A stretch of 64,000 nucleotides of DNA from Cohnella phaseoli (lineage in GTDB: Bacteria > Bacillota > Bacilli > Paenibacillales > Paenibacillaceae): NCBI RefSeq assembly GCF_003386235.1, contig NZ_QRDZ01000022.1, positions 62,001-126,000 of the forward strand. The letters run 5' to 3'. Of this stretch, positions 43,767-51,296 are shown one piece after another. The first letter of the stretch is position 1; each line of letters starts with the position of its first letter. The notes below the pieces were generated by a model, which was not told where the DNA came from, searched no databases, and saw only the letters and a list, made by a program, of their open reading frames with translations. The position numbers were made by a program, and so were the translations under genes.

Positions 43767-44318
43767 TTATCGTCCTTCCTGCTCCAACTGCTCCAGCGCC
43801 GCTTGAAATTCGGCCTTCGTAATCCGGAACATGAGGCATCTCTTGTAAAATTGTTTGCCGTTTGCGTAGCCTATGCCCAGAATCTCTCCCATACGCTCTC
43901 TGCGGCCCGCAGATGAGGCGTGTACGATCAGCCCGGCGGCCAGCAGGTCGTTCCACTCGATCTCCGCAGGCTCGTCCGTGGCCGCCTCCGGTCCGCGCAC
44001 CCTCTCCAGCGCCCGGCGAATCGCTTCATCGGATGCATGCTCCACGCCGATGCCCCTGCGGCCTCGCGCCTCGTCCTTCGTCAGGAAGGCATGCTTGCAG
44101 TCCGGAACGCGCTCGGAGACGATCTTGCGGATACGTTCCCCCGGAGCGTCCGGGTCGGTGAGGACGATGACGCCTCTGCGTGCTTGCGCAAGCTCGATCC
44201 GCACAAGCACGTCCTCTCCGATCGCCGAGCCGCCCGTCTCGATCGTATCGGCGTTTACGGCCCGCTTGACCGCCGTCGTGTCATCCTTCCCCTCCACGAC
44301 AATCATTTCTCGAATCAT
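43767..44318 (-). CDS. rnmV: Ribonuclease M5
   Basis: 183 aa. Matures 5S rRNA precursor. Toprim domain: MIVVEGKDDTTAVKRAVN, DVLVRIELAQ and VIVLTDPDAPGERIRK. AAAGGCGG lies upstream of ATG 44318. Immediately upstream of ksgA. It lies downstream of the yabE terminator; its own promoter was not identified. Confidence 0.96.
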   Translation of the reverse strand: MIREMIVVEGKDDTTAVKRAVNADTIETGGSAIGEDVLVRIELAQARRGVIVLTDPDAPGERIRKIVSERVPDCKHAFLTKDEARGRRGIGVEHASDEAIRRALERVRGPEAATDEPAEIEWNDLLAAGLIVHASSAGRRERMGEILGIGYANGKQFYKRCLMFRITKAEFQAALEQLEQEGR

Positions 44319-44424
44319 TCGTTTTCATTCCGCCTTTAATCCGTGCATTTCCTTCAAGCGTATACGAGAATGGTACGAAGGGCAAGTCCCGAACCCTCCC
44401 TTCCGCACTGCTGCGCAACAAAAA

Positions 44425-44452
44425 TCGGGAAGAGCCCAAAGGCTCTTCCCGA
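44425..44452 (-). terminator. Terminator after yabE
   Basis: Perfect 12-bp stem TCGGGAAGAGCC-CAAA-GGCTCTTCCCGA followed on the minus strand by TTTTTG. 37 bp after the yabE stop. Confidence 0.95.
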
Positions 44453-44489
44453 CGCAAAGCTCTATTGGATCGAAGCCGAGCGATGCCGG

Positions 44490-45647
44490 CTAATCCGCGG
44501 ACGGCTTGACCGGCCCGATCACGTACACCGTATACCCGCGTTTTAATCCGAACTTGTTGACGTGCGATTCGCTATCGAAGTAGACATCGATTTTCTTGCC
44601 TTTGACGGCTCCGCCCGTATCTTCGGCGCGGCGGAAGCCGATCCCTTCGATGTACACCCACCAGCCGAGCGGAATCACTTTCGGATCCACAGCAACCGTG
44701 CGGCCTTCCTTCACGGTCGTTCCGGTCCGGGTGATGCCGTAGCCGTCGTCTCCTTTGGATTTACCCGTAGATGCGAACCCTGCCGAATACGCCGTCAACG
44801 TCACGTTGCTCAGCATCCGTTTTACTTTGACGCTCTTGCCGTTCAGCTTGACGACTTTCGCTTCTCCCGCTTTCGGCGGTCCGCTGAACGATGCCAAAGC
44901 CACTTCGGCCTTCTTCTTCGTTCCGATTGCGACAACCTGCTGTACAGCCGGCTTGGCAATCGTCTTCTCGATCATTTCCTGGCTGACCAGCTTGCCGTTC
45001 TCGTAAACCTTCTCGGTTTTATAGACGACCGTGCCTTCCTTGCCTTCGGTCACGACCTTCGTCTTGCCTTCTTCAAGCTCCTCGCTCTTCTTCTCCACAA
45101 CCTTGAAGGCGATCGGGCGCTGGGTCTCTGTAACCTCTTTGCGCACGCGAACGACCGATACGGTCATACCTTCCCGCAAAGGACTGTCAAGCTCCGGAAC
45201 GACGCGGTCATTCTCGGATAGATTGAGGTTTAACGACTGGATGACTCCCCCAACGGTATCTTCGCTTGAATAAGCGACTTGCTGTTTGCCATCCGCTTTG
45301 ATCATAACGCCTACTGCCCGGTCGATAATCAATCGGCTTCCCTCTTCCAAGCTGGCCGTAGCCGCCATAGAGAGATGATCGTTAGGCCCGATGTAAATGC
45401 CCTGCTCTTCGAGCAAGCCGAGCACGTCCGAGGTTTTCGTAGAGATCGCCTTCGAGACGCCGTTGTCGATGATCGTAATGTTCTTGATCGCCGCCTTCTG
45501 CAGCAACGAAATGAACATGATGGAGATGGCAAAAACGAGAATTGCGGCCAATAGCGCTGCACGCAAATGCTCATGCTTCCAACGCAGTGCGAAAAGCTTG
45601 CCGGTCGGTCGTGGATCATGGGTTTCCTGAATAGGAATTGCGCCCAT
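44490..45647 (-). CDS. yabE: YabE-type cell-wall hydrolase (DUF348-G5-3D)
   Basis: 385 aa. One membrane/signal helix (about 30-50: LRAALLAAILVFAISIMFIS), tandem DUF348 ubiquitin-like repeats (ITIIDNGVSKAISTKTSDV; GVMIKADGKQQVAYSSEDTV), a G5 domain (about 170-250) and a C-terminal 3D domain with the three catalytic Asp (TAYSAGFASTGKSKGDDG; VAVDPKVIPLG; AEDTGGAVKGKKIDVYF). This is the Rpf/stationary-phase-survival-like autolysin layout. GGAGG lies 9 nt before ATG 45647. The long leader carries a c-di-AMP riboswitch and terminator, so the gene is probably off when c-di-AMP is high. Confidence 0.95.
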   Translation of the reverse strand: MGAIPIQETHDPRPTGKLFALRWKHEHLRAALLAAILVFAISIMFISLLQKAAIKNITIIDNGVSKAISTKTSDVLGLLEEQGIYIGPNDHLSMAATASLEEGSRLIIDRAVGVMIKADGKQQVAYSSEDTVGGVIQSLNLNLSENDRVVPELDSPLREGMTVSVVRVRKEVTETQRPIAFKVVEKKSEELEEGKTKVVTEGKEGTVVYKTEKVYENGKLVSQEMIEKTIAKPAVQQVVAIGTKKKAEVALASFSGPPKAGEAKVVKLNGKSVKVKRMLSNVTLTAYSAGFASTGKSKGDDGYGITRTGTTVKEGRTVAVDPKVIPLGWWVYIEGIGFRRAEDTGGAVKGKKIDVYFDSESHVNKFGLKRGYTVYVIGPVKPSAD

Positions 45648-45848
45648 ATCTCGTTCCTCCTTCATAGCCCGCCGTCGACTGTAATGCATGATGTTGTCTG
45701 ACGCGACTAATCCAAAATGGTTAACGACACCTGGCGATCAGACCCGAAATTTTCGCGGATTTCGGCTGGATCGATCAGACGCCGCCTTCCCCAGTTCAGA
45801 ATACTCACATGAGAGCATGTTACCCTGAGCAGTTGTGTTGGCAACACA

Positions 45849-45882
45849 AAAAGCCATCGAGACAGAGGACTGTTCGTGGCTT
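45849..45882 (-). terminator. Riboswitch expression-platform terminator
   Basis: On the minus strand AAGCCA/TGGCTT with an inner ACAG/CTGT stem, followed by TTTTTGTG. It lies about 40 nt after the riboswitch aptamer and 200 nt before the yabE start, as expected for transcriptional OFF control. Confidence 0.78.
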
Positions 45883-45920
45883 CCGCATGATTGAAAATAA
45901 GCTAAGTACTGTAGCGGCAC

Positions 45921-46134
45921 GAGGGTGACCTCTCTCTATCACGCTTGCGGGGTTAGCTGTCGGATTCGGGCAAAGAGAGTTGCCCTAACGGCTGCATGCC
46001 TGACGCGTCACTCAGATAGAGCCGCCATCCCGACACTTGCCGCATTCACCCCAAGATTGCTCGGACCGCATTGGACGCTCATCAAGATCGTCGCCGCGTT
46101 GGGTCCCCCACTCTCCCGTTCGGGAGATTAAGCG
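45921..46134 (-). promoter_or_regulatory. Cyclic di-AMP riboswitch (ydaO/yuaA type)
   Basis: The minus strand carries the conserved blocks of this aptamer in order: GTGGGGGACCCAA near the 5' end, TTGGGGTGAATGCGG, then AACTCTTTGCCCGAATCC, GACAGCTAACCCCGC and GAGAGAGG. Outer hairpin CTCCCGAACGGGAG is at the 5' end. Known members bind c-di-AMP and turn off cell-wall hydrolase and osmolyte genes. It lies between a sigma-A promoter and a terminator upstream of yabE. Confidence 0.95.
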
Positions 46135-46174
46135 CACTGGAAAAGGAATGTCATATTCGAACTTTCTGTTGAAG

Positions 46175-46204
46175 ATCATAACCTCTGCGCGATAACAGTG
46201 TAAA
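46175..46204 (-). promoter_or_regulatory. Sigma-A promoter of the yabE riboswitch leader
   Basis: Minus strand TTTACA (46199-46204), 18-bp spacer, TATGAT (46175-46180). The expected transcription start lies about 35 nt before the aptamer. Confidence 0.7.
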
Positions 46205-46323
46205 GACGGCTCATCCGACGAATTTGGCCGTTTTTACGGAAAATCGAAGGGAACTTGCGCGATAATCGCAACAAAAGCCAGTTTTTTCTTCGAAGCGGCT
46301 TGTTTTCCTCCCGTTTCTTCCGT

Positions 46324-47103
46324 TTATCTCGTTATCCCAAAACAGCGTCTGGCGTTATCGCCTGTTATTTTTGCAATTTCTTCCAGAGAAACACCTTTTA
46401 TTTCCGCTGCCGTCTCTGCGACCAGACGCACGTAAGCGGACTCATTTCGCTTCCCTCGATGGGGGTGAGGAGTCAAATAGGGGGCATCGGTTTCGATCAG
46501 CAAACGGTCCAATGGAACCCTTTCCAAAACCTCTTTGGGAACCCTTGCATTTTTGAATGTAACCGGTCCCCCGAAGGAAATATGGAAATTCATATCCAGG
46601 CATATTTGGGCCGTCTCCCAACTTCCGGAGAAGCAGTGCATAATTCCCCCGACCTCGGAAGCCCGCTCCTCCTTCAATAATTTTACAATGTCCTCGTGTG
46701 CGTCCCGATTATGAATCACAATAGGTTTTCCGATCCGCCGGGCCAGTCGAATTTGTTCGCGAAACACTGTCTGCTGAACGTCTTTCGGCGATGTGTCCCA
46801 ATAATAATCAAGTCCGATTTCGCCGATCGCGACGACTTTCGGATGAGTGGTGCAGAGTCGCTCGATCCAGGCCAAATCCTCTTCCAGCTTCATGTCGACG
46901 GCATCGGTCGGATGCCACCCAACCGCCGCATAAATAAACGGGTATTTCTCCGTCAACGCCATCGTCGTGGGAATCGTCTCGCGGTTGAACCCGATATTGA
47001 CGATCGTGTCTACGCCGGCGGCCAACGCGCGTTCTATCACTTCATCTCGATCGCTGTCGAACTTGTGAGAATCGAGGTGGGCATGGGTATCAAAAAGCAT
47101 CAT
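46324..47103 (-). CDS. tatD: TatD-family metal-dependent hydrolase (YabD)
   Basis: 259 aa. Amidohydrolase-like DNase. Metal ligands: LFDTHAHLDSHKFDSD, AIGEIGLDYYW, PIVIHNRDAHED and RLLIETDAPYLTPHPHRGKR. AAAAGGAG lies just before the tandem ATGs at 47103/47100. In B. subtilis it lies between metS and yabE; here metS is missing upstream and a palindromic repeat plus an HD gene take its place. Confidence 0.96.
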   Translation of the reverse strand: MMLFDTHAHLDSHKFDSDRDEVIERALAAGVDTIVNIGFNRETIPTTMALTEKYPFIYAAVGWHPTDAVDMKLEEDLAWIERLCTTHPKVVAIGEIGLDYYWDTSPKDVQQTVFREQIRLARRIGKPIVIHNRDAHEDIVKLLKEERASEVGGIMHCFSGSWETAQICLDMNFHISFGGPVTFKNARVPKEVLERVPLDRLLIETDAPYLTPHPHRGKRNESAYVRLVAETAAEIKGVSLEEIAKITGDNARRCFGITR

Positions 47104-47126
47104 TATGTCTCCTTTTTCGAGAGGTT

Positions 47127-47293
47127 GTTCAAAAAGTCCAATTTTGATCACGAAGCATCTCATAAAGCATACTCGACGTCGAATCTTGCATTCAGCCGGA
47201 TCTTCCGGTACTCACGTAGCTTCCACTACGCTCCGTTCCTCATCACCGGTCTTCATCCAACCTTCTTGGTGCTGAAAACCGGACTTTTTGAAC
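47127..47293. repeat. 167-bp palindromic repeat element (MITE-like)
   Basis: Perfect terminal inverted repeats GTTCAAAAAGTCC / GGACTTTTTGAAC bound a non-coding element containing smaller palindromes (CCGGATCTTCCGG; ACGTAG...CTACG). A shortened copy lies at 24685-24745. It sits in the space where metS would be expected. No transposase is visible; non-autonomous mobile element or REP-type repeat are both possible. Confidence 0.75.
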
Positions 47294-47329
47294 TCTCATT
47301 TTATGTGTGATCCAAATCACTTTCTTCTA

Positions 47330-48622
47330 TTATATAGACAACCTGGCGCGTGTCTCGGAACTGAGCAAATGAGCGTGCGGAAGCACTCGCTCCTCCGGAT
47401 AATAAATGTAATCATTGCCTCGATGCAAGCCGGCGATCGAGCGAATAATATCGGAGGCTGCCGAAATTTCCGTCAGCTCCTCCCGCTTGTCCAACAGCAA
47501 AATCGGAGGCTTCTCCTTACTGTCAGGCAGCACCCCCGGCTTATAGACGTCATACGGGGAATCCTCGGGCTTGTCGACTTCCATATGATAGGACGGATCG
47601 AGGCCGATCCTTCGCCACTCGCCGCGAACATCTTCGAGCCACCCTCTGTCCTCTCCGGTCAGCGGCGCAAACTTGTACAGCCTCCGGTTCAAGAAGCGCC
47701 GGCATAGATCCGCCAGCAATTCGTCGCGTTCGCCCGCCCACTCGCCGAAAGCCGTCTGCACCATCGCCTCGTCGAGCCTCATGTACTGTGCCAGCGTGAC
47801 GGAGCCGGACAGCAAAGCCCGGATCGGGTCAAGCATAAAGGAGAATGCGTAGCCGGACGCGAGAAGCTCGCTCGCTCTCCGGAAAATTTGACGAAGCAAT
47901 ATTTCCGAGCTGCGGGTGACAGGGTGAAAATAAACCTGCCAATACATTTGGTATCTTGACATTAAGTAATCTTCGACGGCGTGCATCCCGCTGTCCTTAA
48001 CGACGATTTTCCCCTGGAAGGGGCGCAGCACTCGCAAAATGCGGTCCAGATCAAACGTGCCGTAGTTCACTCCCGTGAAATAAGCATCGCGCAGCAAGTA
48101 ATCCATCCGATCCGCATCCAGTTGGCTGGATACGAGGCTGACTACAATCGGTTTTTCGTATTTCTTGCGGATCACCGCGGCGACCTTGTCCGGAAATCGG
48201 TCATCGATTTCGCGCAGTACGCGGTTAATCTCGGTATCCCCTAAGACCACTTCGCAGGTCCATTCTTCATGGTCCGTGCCGAAGATTTGTTCAATAGAAT
48301 GCGAAAATGGGCCATGTCCGACATCATGCAACAAAGAAGCACAAAGACTGAGCAATTTTTCCTCTTGCGGCCAATCGCTGTATCCATTACGCTCAAACTG
48401 AGAAATCACTTTCCTTGTAATTTCATATACACCCAACGAATGGGAAAACCGACTGTGCTCTGCCCCATGAAACGTAAGATAGGAGGTGCCTAGTTGGCGG
48501 ATTCTTCTGAGTCGCTGGAACTCCGGCGTATTGATGAGCTTCCAGACGGTCAGATCCTGCACGTAAATGGAATGATGCACAGGATCTTTGAAAACCTTCT
48601 CCTCGTGTAATCTCGATAACAT
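47330..48622 (-). CDS. HD-domain phosphohydrolase (YwfO-like)
   Basis: 430 aa. dGTPase-like HD superfamily: VHHSIYVQDLTVWKLINTPE, EFQRLRRIRQLGTSYLTFHG, AEHSRFSHSLGVYE and metal motif LLHDVGHGPFSHSIE, then DADRMDYLLRDAYFTG. All metal ligands are present. Homologues such as YwfO act on nucleoside triphosphates. GAGGTGA precedes ATG 48622. It occupies the metS position of the B. subtilis order. Spo0A-like boxes lie 28-75 bp upstream. Confidence 0.93.
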   Translation of the reverse strand: MLSRLHEEKVFKDPVHHSIYVQDLTVWKLINTPEFQRLRRIRQLGTSYLTFHGAEHSRFSHSLGVYEITRKVISQFERNGYSDWPQEEKLLSLCASLLHDVGHGPFSHSIEQIFGTDHEEWTCEVVLGDTEINRVLREIDDRFPDKVAAVIRKKYEKPIVVSLVSSQLDADRMDYLLRDAYFTGVNYGTFDLDRILRVLRPFQGKIVVKDSGMHAVEDYLMSRYQMYWQVYFHPVTRSSEILLRQIFRRASELLASGYAFSFMLDPIRALLSGSVTLAQYMRLDEAMVQTAFGEWAGERDELLADLCRRFLNRRLYKFAPLTGEDRGWLEDVRGEWRRIGLDPSYHMEVDKPEDSPYDVYKPGVLPDSKEKPPILLLDKREELTEISAASDIIRSIAGLHRGNDYIYYPEERVLPHAHLLSSETRARLSI

Positions 48623-48649
48623 GGAACATCACCTCATCTTGGTCATTTT

Positions 48650-48697
48650 TCGACAAAGTGTCGTTGAAAAAATCGGTTTATGTCGAATATTGTCGAA
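48650..48697. promoter_or_regulatory. Cluster of three Spo0A-like boxes
   Basis: TGTCGAA occurs at 48681-48687 and 48691-48697 on the plus strand and at 48650-48656 on the minus strand, within 48 bp upstream of the HD gene and about 120 bp upstream of the abrB promoter. TGTCGAA is the Spo0A~P core box. Confidence 0.55.
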
Positions 48698-48814
48698 TTT
48701 CGTTTTCCTTATACTTTTGGCCGTCTTAACGAGCTTTTTTTAGAAAATCACCATTCCTGAGAGGATTTTCAGACGATATTTAAGAATTTTAAGCATTTCT
48801 CGCGCGCTTTCAGG

Positions 48815-48843
48815 TTGACTTTTTTGGGAAAGGTTGGTACGAT
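48815..48843 (+). promoter_or_regulatory. Sigma-A promoter of abrB
   Basis: TTGACT (48815-48820), 17-bp spacer, TACGAT (48838-48843). A further 0A box (TTTGTCGAAAA, 48865-48875) lies just downstream of the expected start, the place where Spo0A represses abrB in B. subtilis. Confidence 0.7.
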
Positions 48844-48950
48844 AGAGTTCGGAAAAGAGAGAACTTTGTCGAAAACTGGCGACAACGAACAGGCACAGGA
48901 TCTATGTTCGTTTTGTATTTATTTTAATCATACGAGAGGGGTATTACCAA

Positions 48951-49205
48951 ATGATGAAATCTACCGGTATCGTACGTAAAGTCGATGAATTGGGACGGGT
49001 GGTTATTCCGATCGAGCTTCGCCGCACACTTGGCATTGGAGAGAAAGACGCGCTGGAGATTTATGTAGACGGCGAGCGCATTATGCTTAAGAAATACGAG
49101 CCTGCGTGCATCTTCTGCGGCAACGCGGAGAACGTTACTTACTTCAAAGGAAAAATTGTTTGCAGAGAATGTTTGAAGGATTTACCTTCCCCTGTGACAA
49201 ATTAG
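48951..49205 (+). CDS. abrB: Transition-state regulator AbrB
   Basis: 84 aa. AbrB swapped-hairpin DNA-binding domain (STGIVRKVDELGRVVIPIEL) and a C-terminal multimerisation part with CxxC pairs (CIFCG; CRECL). Represses post-exponential genes during growth. GAGAGGGG lies upstream of ATG 48951 (48954 possible). The only plus-strand gene in the housekeeping block apart from the 66-aa frame, divergent as in B. subtilis. A 0A box just after the promoter suggests Spo0A repression. Confidence 0.96.
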   Translation: MMKSTGIVRKVDELGRVVIPIELRRTLGIGEKDALEIYVDGERIMLKKYEPACIFCGNAENVTYFKGKIVCRECLKDLPSPVTN

Positions 49206-49271
49206 AGAAAATAGTTTATAATAAAATTTGTATTCTAATTATTGTTAATTCGAACCTTTTTATACTCCTTG

Positions 49272-49308
49272 CCCCCTCTCGATGTCGATCTCGGGAGGGG
49301 ATTTTTTT
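49272..49308 (+). terminator. Terminator after abrB
   Basis: CCCCTC...CGA pairs with the following CGA...GGGAGGGG and is followed by seven Ts. 66 bp after the abrB stop. Confidence 0.85.
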
Positions 49309-49331
49309 CGTCTTACTTACTTGTACCCCAT

Positions 49332-50306
49332 TTACTCGTCTTCGTTCTTTTCAAGCAGCGCCTGATAGACGTCTCGCTTCGATATTCCCCGATCCGTCGC
49401 CGTTGATTTCATCGCTTCCTTACGCGATTGTCCGGCCGCCTCGTAATGCGCAACATGCTGCCCAAGCGTTACGGAAGTCCACCACAAGCCGACCTGTTCC
49501 GCGTCGTCTCCTGCTCGAATTCCGTTTTCCGAACGCGTTCCTTCTATTAATATACAGCACTCCCCGAGCGGAGCGTTCTGCTCGACATGCGCCAGACAGG
49601 CCTCAACCGTTCCCCTAACGACTTCCTCGTGCTTCTTCGTCAGTTCGCGTACGATAGCCATTTTTCGGCCGCCCCATCGCTCGGCGATCGCAGCTACGGT
49701 TTTTTTCAGTCGGTGGGGAGATTCGTATAAAATCAGCGTTCCGCTCTCTCCCTGCAAGCTGTCGAGCAGCTTGTGCACGCCCTTCCGATCGCGCGGCGGA
49801 AAGCCGACGAACAGGAAGCGATCGGTCGGGAGACCGGAGACGATCAGCGCCGACAGAGCGGCATTCGCCCCCGGAATCGGCACGATCGGTATGCCGACGG
49901 CTGCCGCGTCCCTCGCCAAGTCCGCCCCCGGGTCGGAGATCGCGGGAATACCCGCATCGCTGACAAGCGCAATGCTCTGACCTTCCAGAAGCAGACGGAT
50001 TAATTCGGGACCGCTTGCTTCCCGGTTATGCTCGTGATAGCTGACAAGCCGGTTCTGGATTTCGAAATGCGTCAGCAGCTTGCGCGTCTGCCTCGTATCC
50101 TCGGCCGCGATCAGTTGCACCTCCTTTAATGTGCGGATCGCGCGAAACGTCATATCCTCCAGATTGCCGATCGGCGTCGCTACCAAGTACAGCGTCCCCG
50201 GCTTCTCGCGCGCAGCGAAGCTCTTCTGGACAGTGGCCTGAGCAAAGCTTGCTCTTGCTGCCTCTCCCGAGTCGATCCCGTCTCTGTTTGTTGTAGCTTC
50301 GTTCAT
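49332..50306 (-). CDS. rsmI: 16S rRNA (cytidine1402-2'-O)-methyltransferase RsmI
   Basis: 324 aa. Tetrapyrrole-methylase fold: GTLYLVATPIGNLEDMTFRA, AAEDTRQTRKLLTHF, DAGIPAISDPGADLA and ILYESPHRLKKT. Methylates the ribose of C1402 in the ribosomal decoding centre. Its ATG overlaps the trmN6 stop as ATGA, with GGAGGGGAGG upstream, so the pair is coupled. In B. subtilis yazA lies between the two; it is absent here. The first about 35 residues are an unconserved extension. Confidence 0.96.
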   Translation of the reverse strand: MNEATTNRDGIDSGEAARASFAQATVQKSFAAREKPGTLYLVATPIGNLEDMTFRAIRTLKEVQLIAAEDTRQTRKLLTHFEIQNRLVSYHEHNREASGPELIRLLLEGQSIALVSDAGIPAISDPGADLARDAAAVGIPIVPIPGANAALSALIVSGLPTDRFLFVGFPPRDRKGVHKLLDSLQGESGTLILYESPHRLKKTVAAIAERWGGRKMAIVRELTKKHEEVVRGTVEACLAHVEQNAPLGECCILIEGTRSENGIRAGDDAEQVGLWWTSVTLGQHVAHYEAAGQSRKEAMKSTATDRGISKRDVYQALLEKNEDE

Positions 50307-51130
50307 GTTAGCTCCTCCCCTCCAGTCCGCTTTTCCTTAACCGACGGCGCTCGCCCGTTAGGGCGTTTGAAGTCCGGCAGTTCCGCCGCTTGTCCGTAAA
50401 ATACGGCCAACAGCTCCGGCGTATACTCCCCGTCCTCTTCATAGACGATCAGAGGCGGCAAGAGTCTAACCTCAGGCCGGCCGTCGCGAGTTCCTTCTAT
50501 TAATATCATGTTCGCTTCCGCTTCCCTGCGGGGGTGCACGAAGCGTATCCGCTTTGGTTCAATGCGGTAACGGCGCATCAGATCGATAATATCGACCAAC
50601 CGGCTCGGACGATGAACCATCGCAACCTTGCCGCCCGCCTTCACGCTCCTGGCGCAGGCCGCGACGACGTCCTCCAGCTTGCAGCCGACCTCGTGGCGGG
50701 CCATTGCCTGATGAAGATTGTCTTTGCGATCGCCGCTCGCGACCGGCAAATACGGCGGATTAACCGTAACTGCATCGTATAGCTCGCCTTCGAGCTTCCA
50801 TTCGCGCAAATCGCCTTCTATAATATGTACCCGGTCGTCCAGACGGTTCAACGATACGCTTCTTCGCGCCATGTCGGCGAGCCGGGTCTGAATCTCGATG
50901 CCCTCCACTTTTGCTTCGGTTCGCGTCGTAAGCAGCATCGGAATAACGCCGTTGCCTGTACACAAATCGAGAATGCGCCCTCTTGGCGGTACGGAGGCAA
51001 ACCGAGCGAGCAGCACCGCGTCCAGCGAGAAACTGAACACTTCGGGACTTTGAATGATTTTCAAATGATGAGTCAATAGATCGTCCAGCCGTTCTCCAGG
51101 CTGCAGAATTAGCTCCTCTTCAGCGCTCAC
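50303..51130 (-). CDS. trmN6: tRNA1(Val) (adenine37-N6)-methyltransferase-like protein (YabB)
   Basis: 275 aa. Class I SAM methyltransferase: LDLCTGNGVIPMLL (SAM loop) and the N6-adenine signature VTVNPPYLPV. Family YabB/TrmN6. GTG 51130 is preferred because AGAGGAAGG lies 8 nt upstream; GTG 51139 has no spacing. First of the trmN6-rsmI pair. The usual upstream yabA is missing. Confidence 0.92.
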   Translation of the reverse strand: MSAEEELILQPGERLDDLLTHHLKIIQSPEVFSFSLDAVLLARFASVPPRGRILDLCTGNGVIPMLLTTRTEAKVEGIEIQTRLADMARRSVSLNRLDDRVHIIEGDLREWKLEGELYDAVTVNPPYLPVASGDRKDNLHQAMARHEVGCKLEDVVAACARSVKAGGKVAMVHRPSRLVDIIDLMRRYRIEPKRIRFVHPRREAEANMILIEGTRDGRPEVRLLPPLIVYEEDGEYTPELLAVFYGQAAELPDFKRPNGRAPSVKEKRTGGEELT

Positions 51131-51296
51131 GAGTCGCACCTTCCTCTTCTAAGTGCTTACGCCACTTAGCTTACTTGATTCGAGGCTTGATCGCAAACTC
51201 ATTCGTTTCGACATCTTCCCGACACATTAAGCTGCTAAGATTAATGATCATTGTCTTTCGTGCGTTAGTGCAGTTGTGAAAGGAGAGGCTACGCTG

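Noticed and set aside
45925..46131. 68-aa plus-strand frame
   Set aside because: It lies wholly inside the c-di-AMP riboswitch, whose conserved RNA blocks explain the sequence.
51207..51213. Single TGTCGAA (minus strand) upstream of the patatin fusion gene
   Set aside because: One 7-mer is expected several times by chance in a 64-kb window; there is no cluster or promoter context here.
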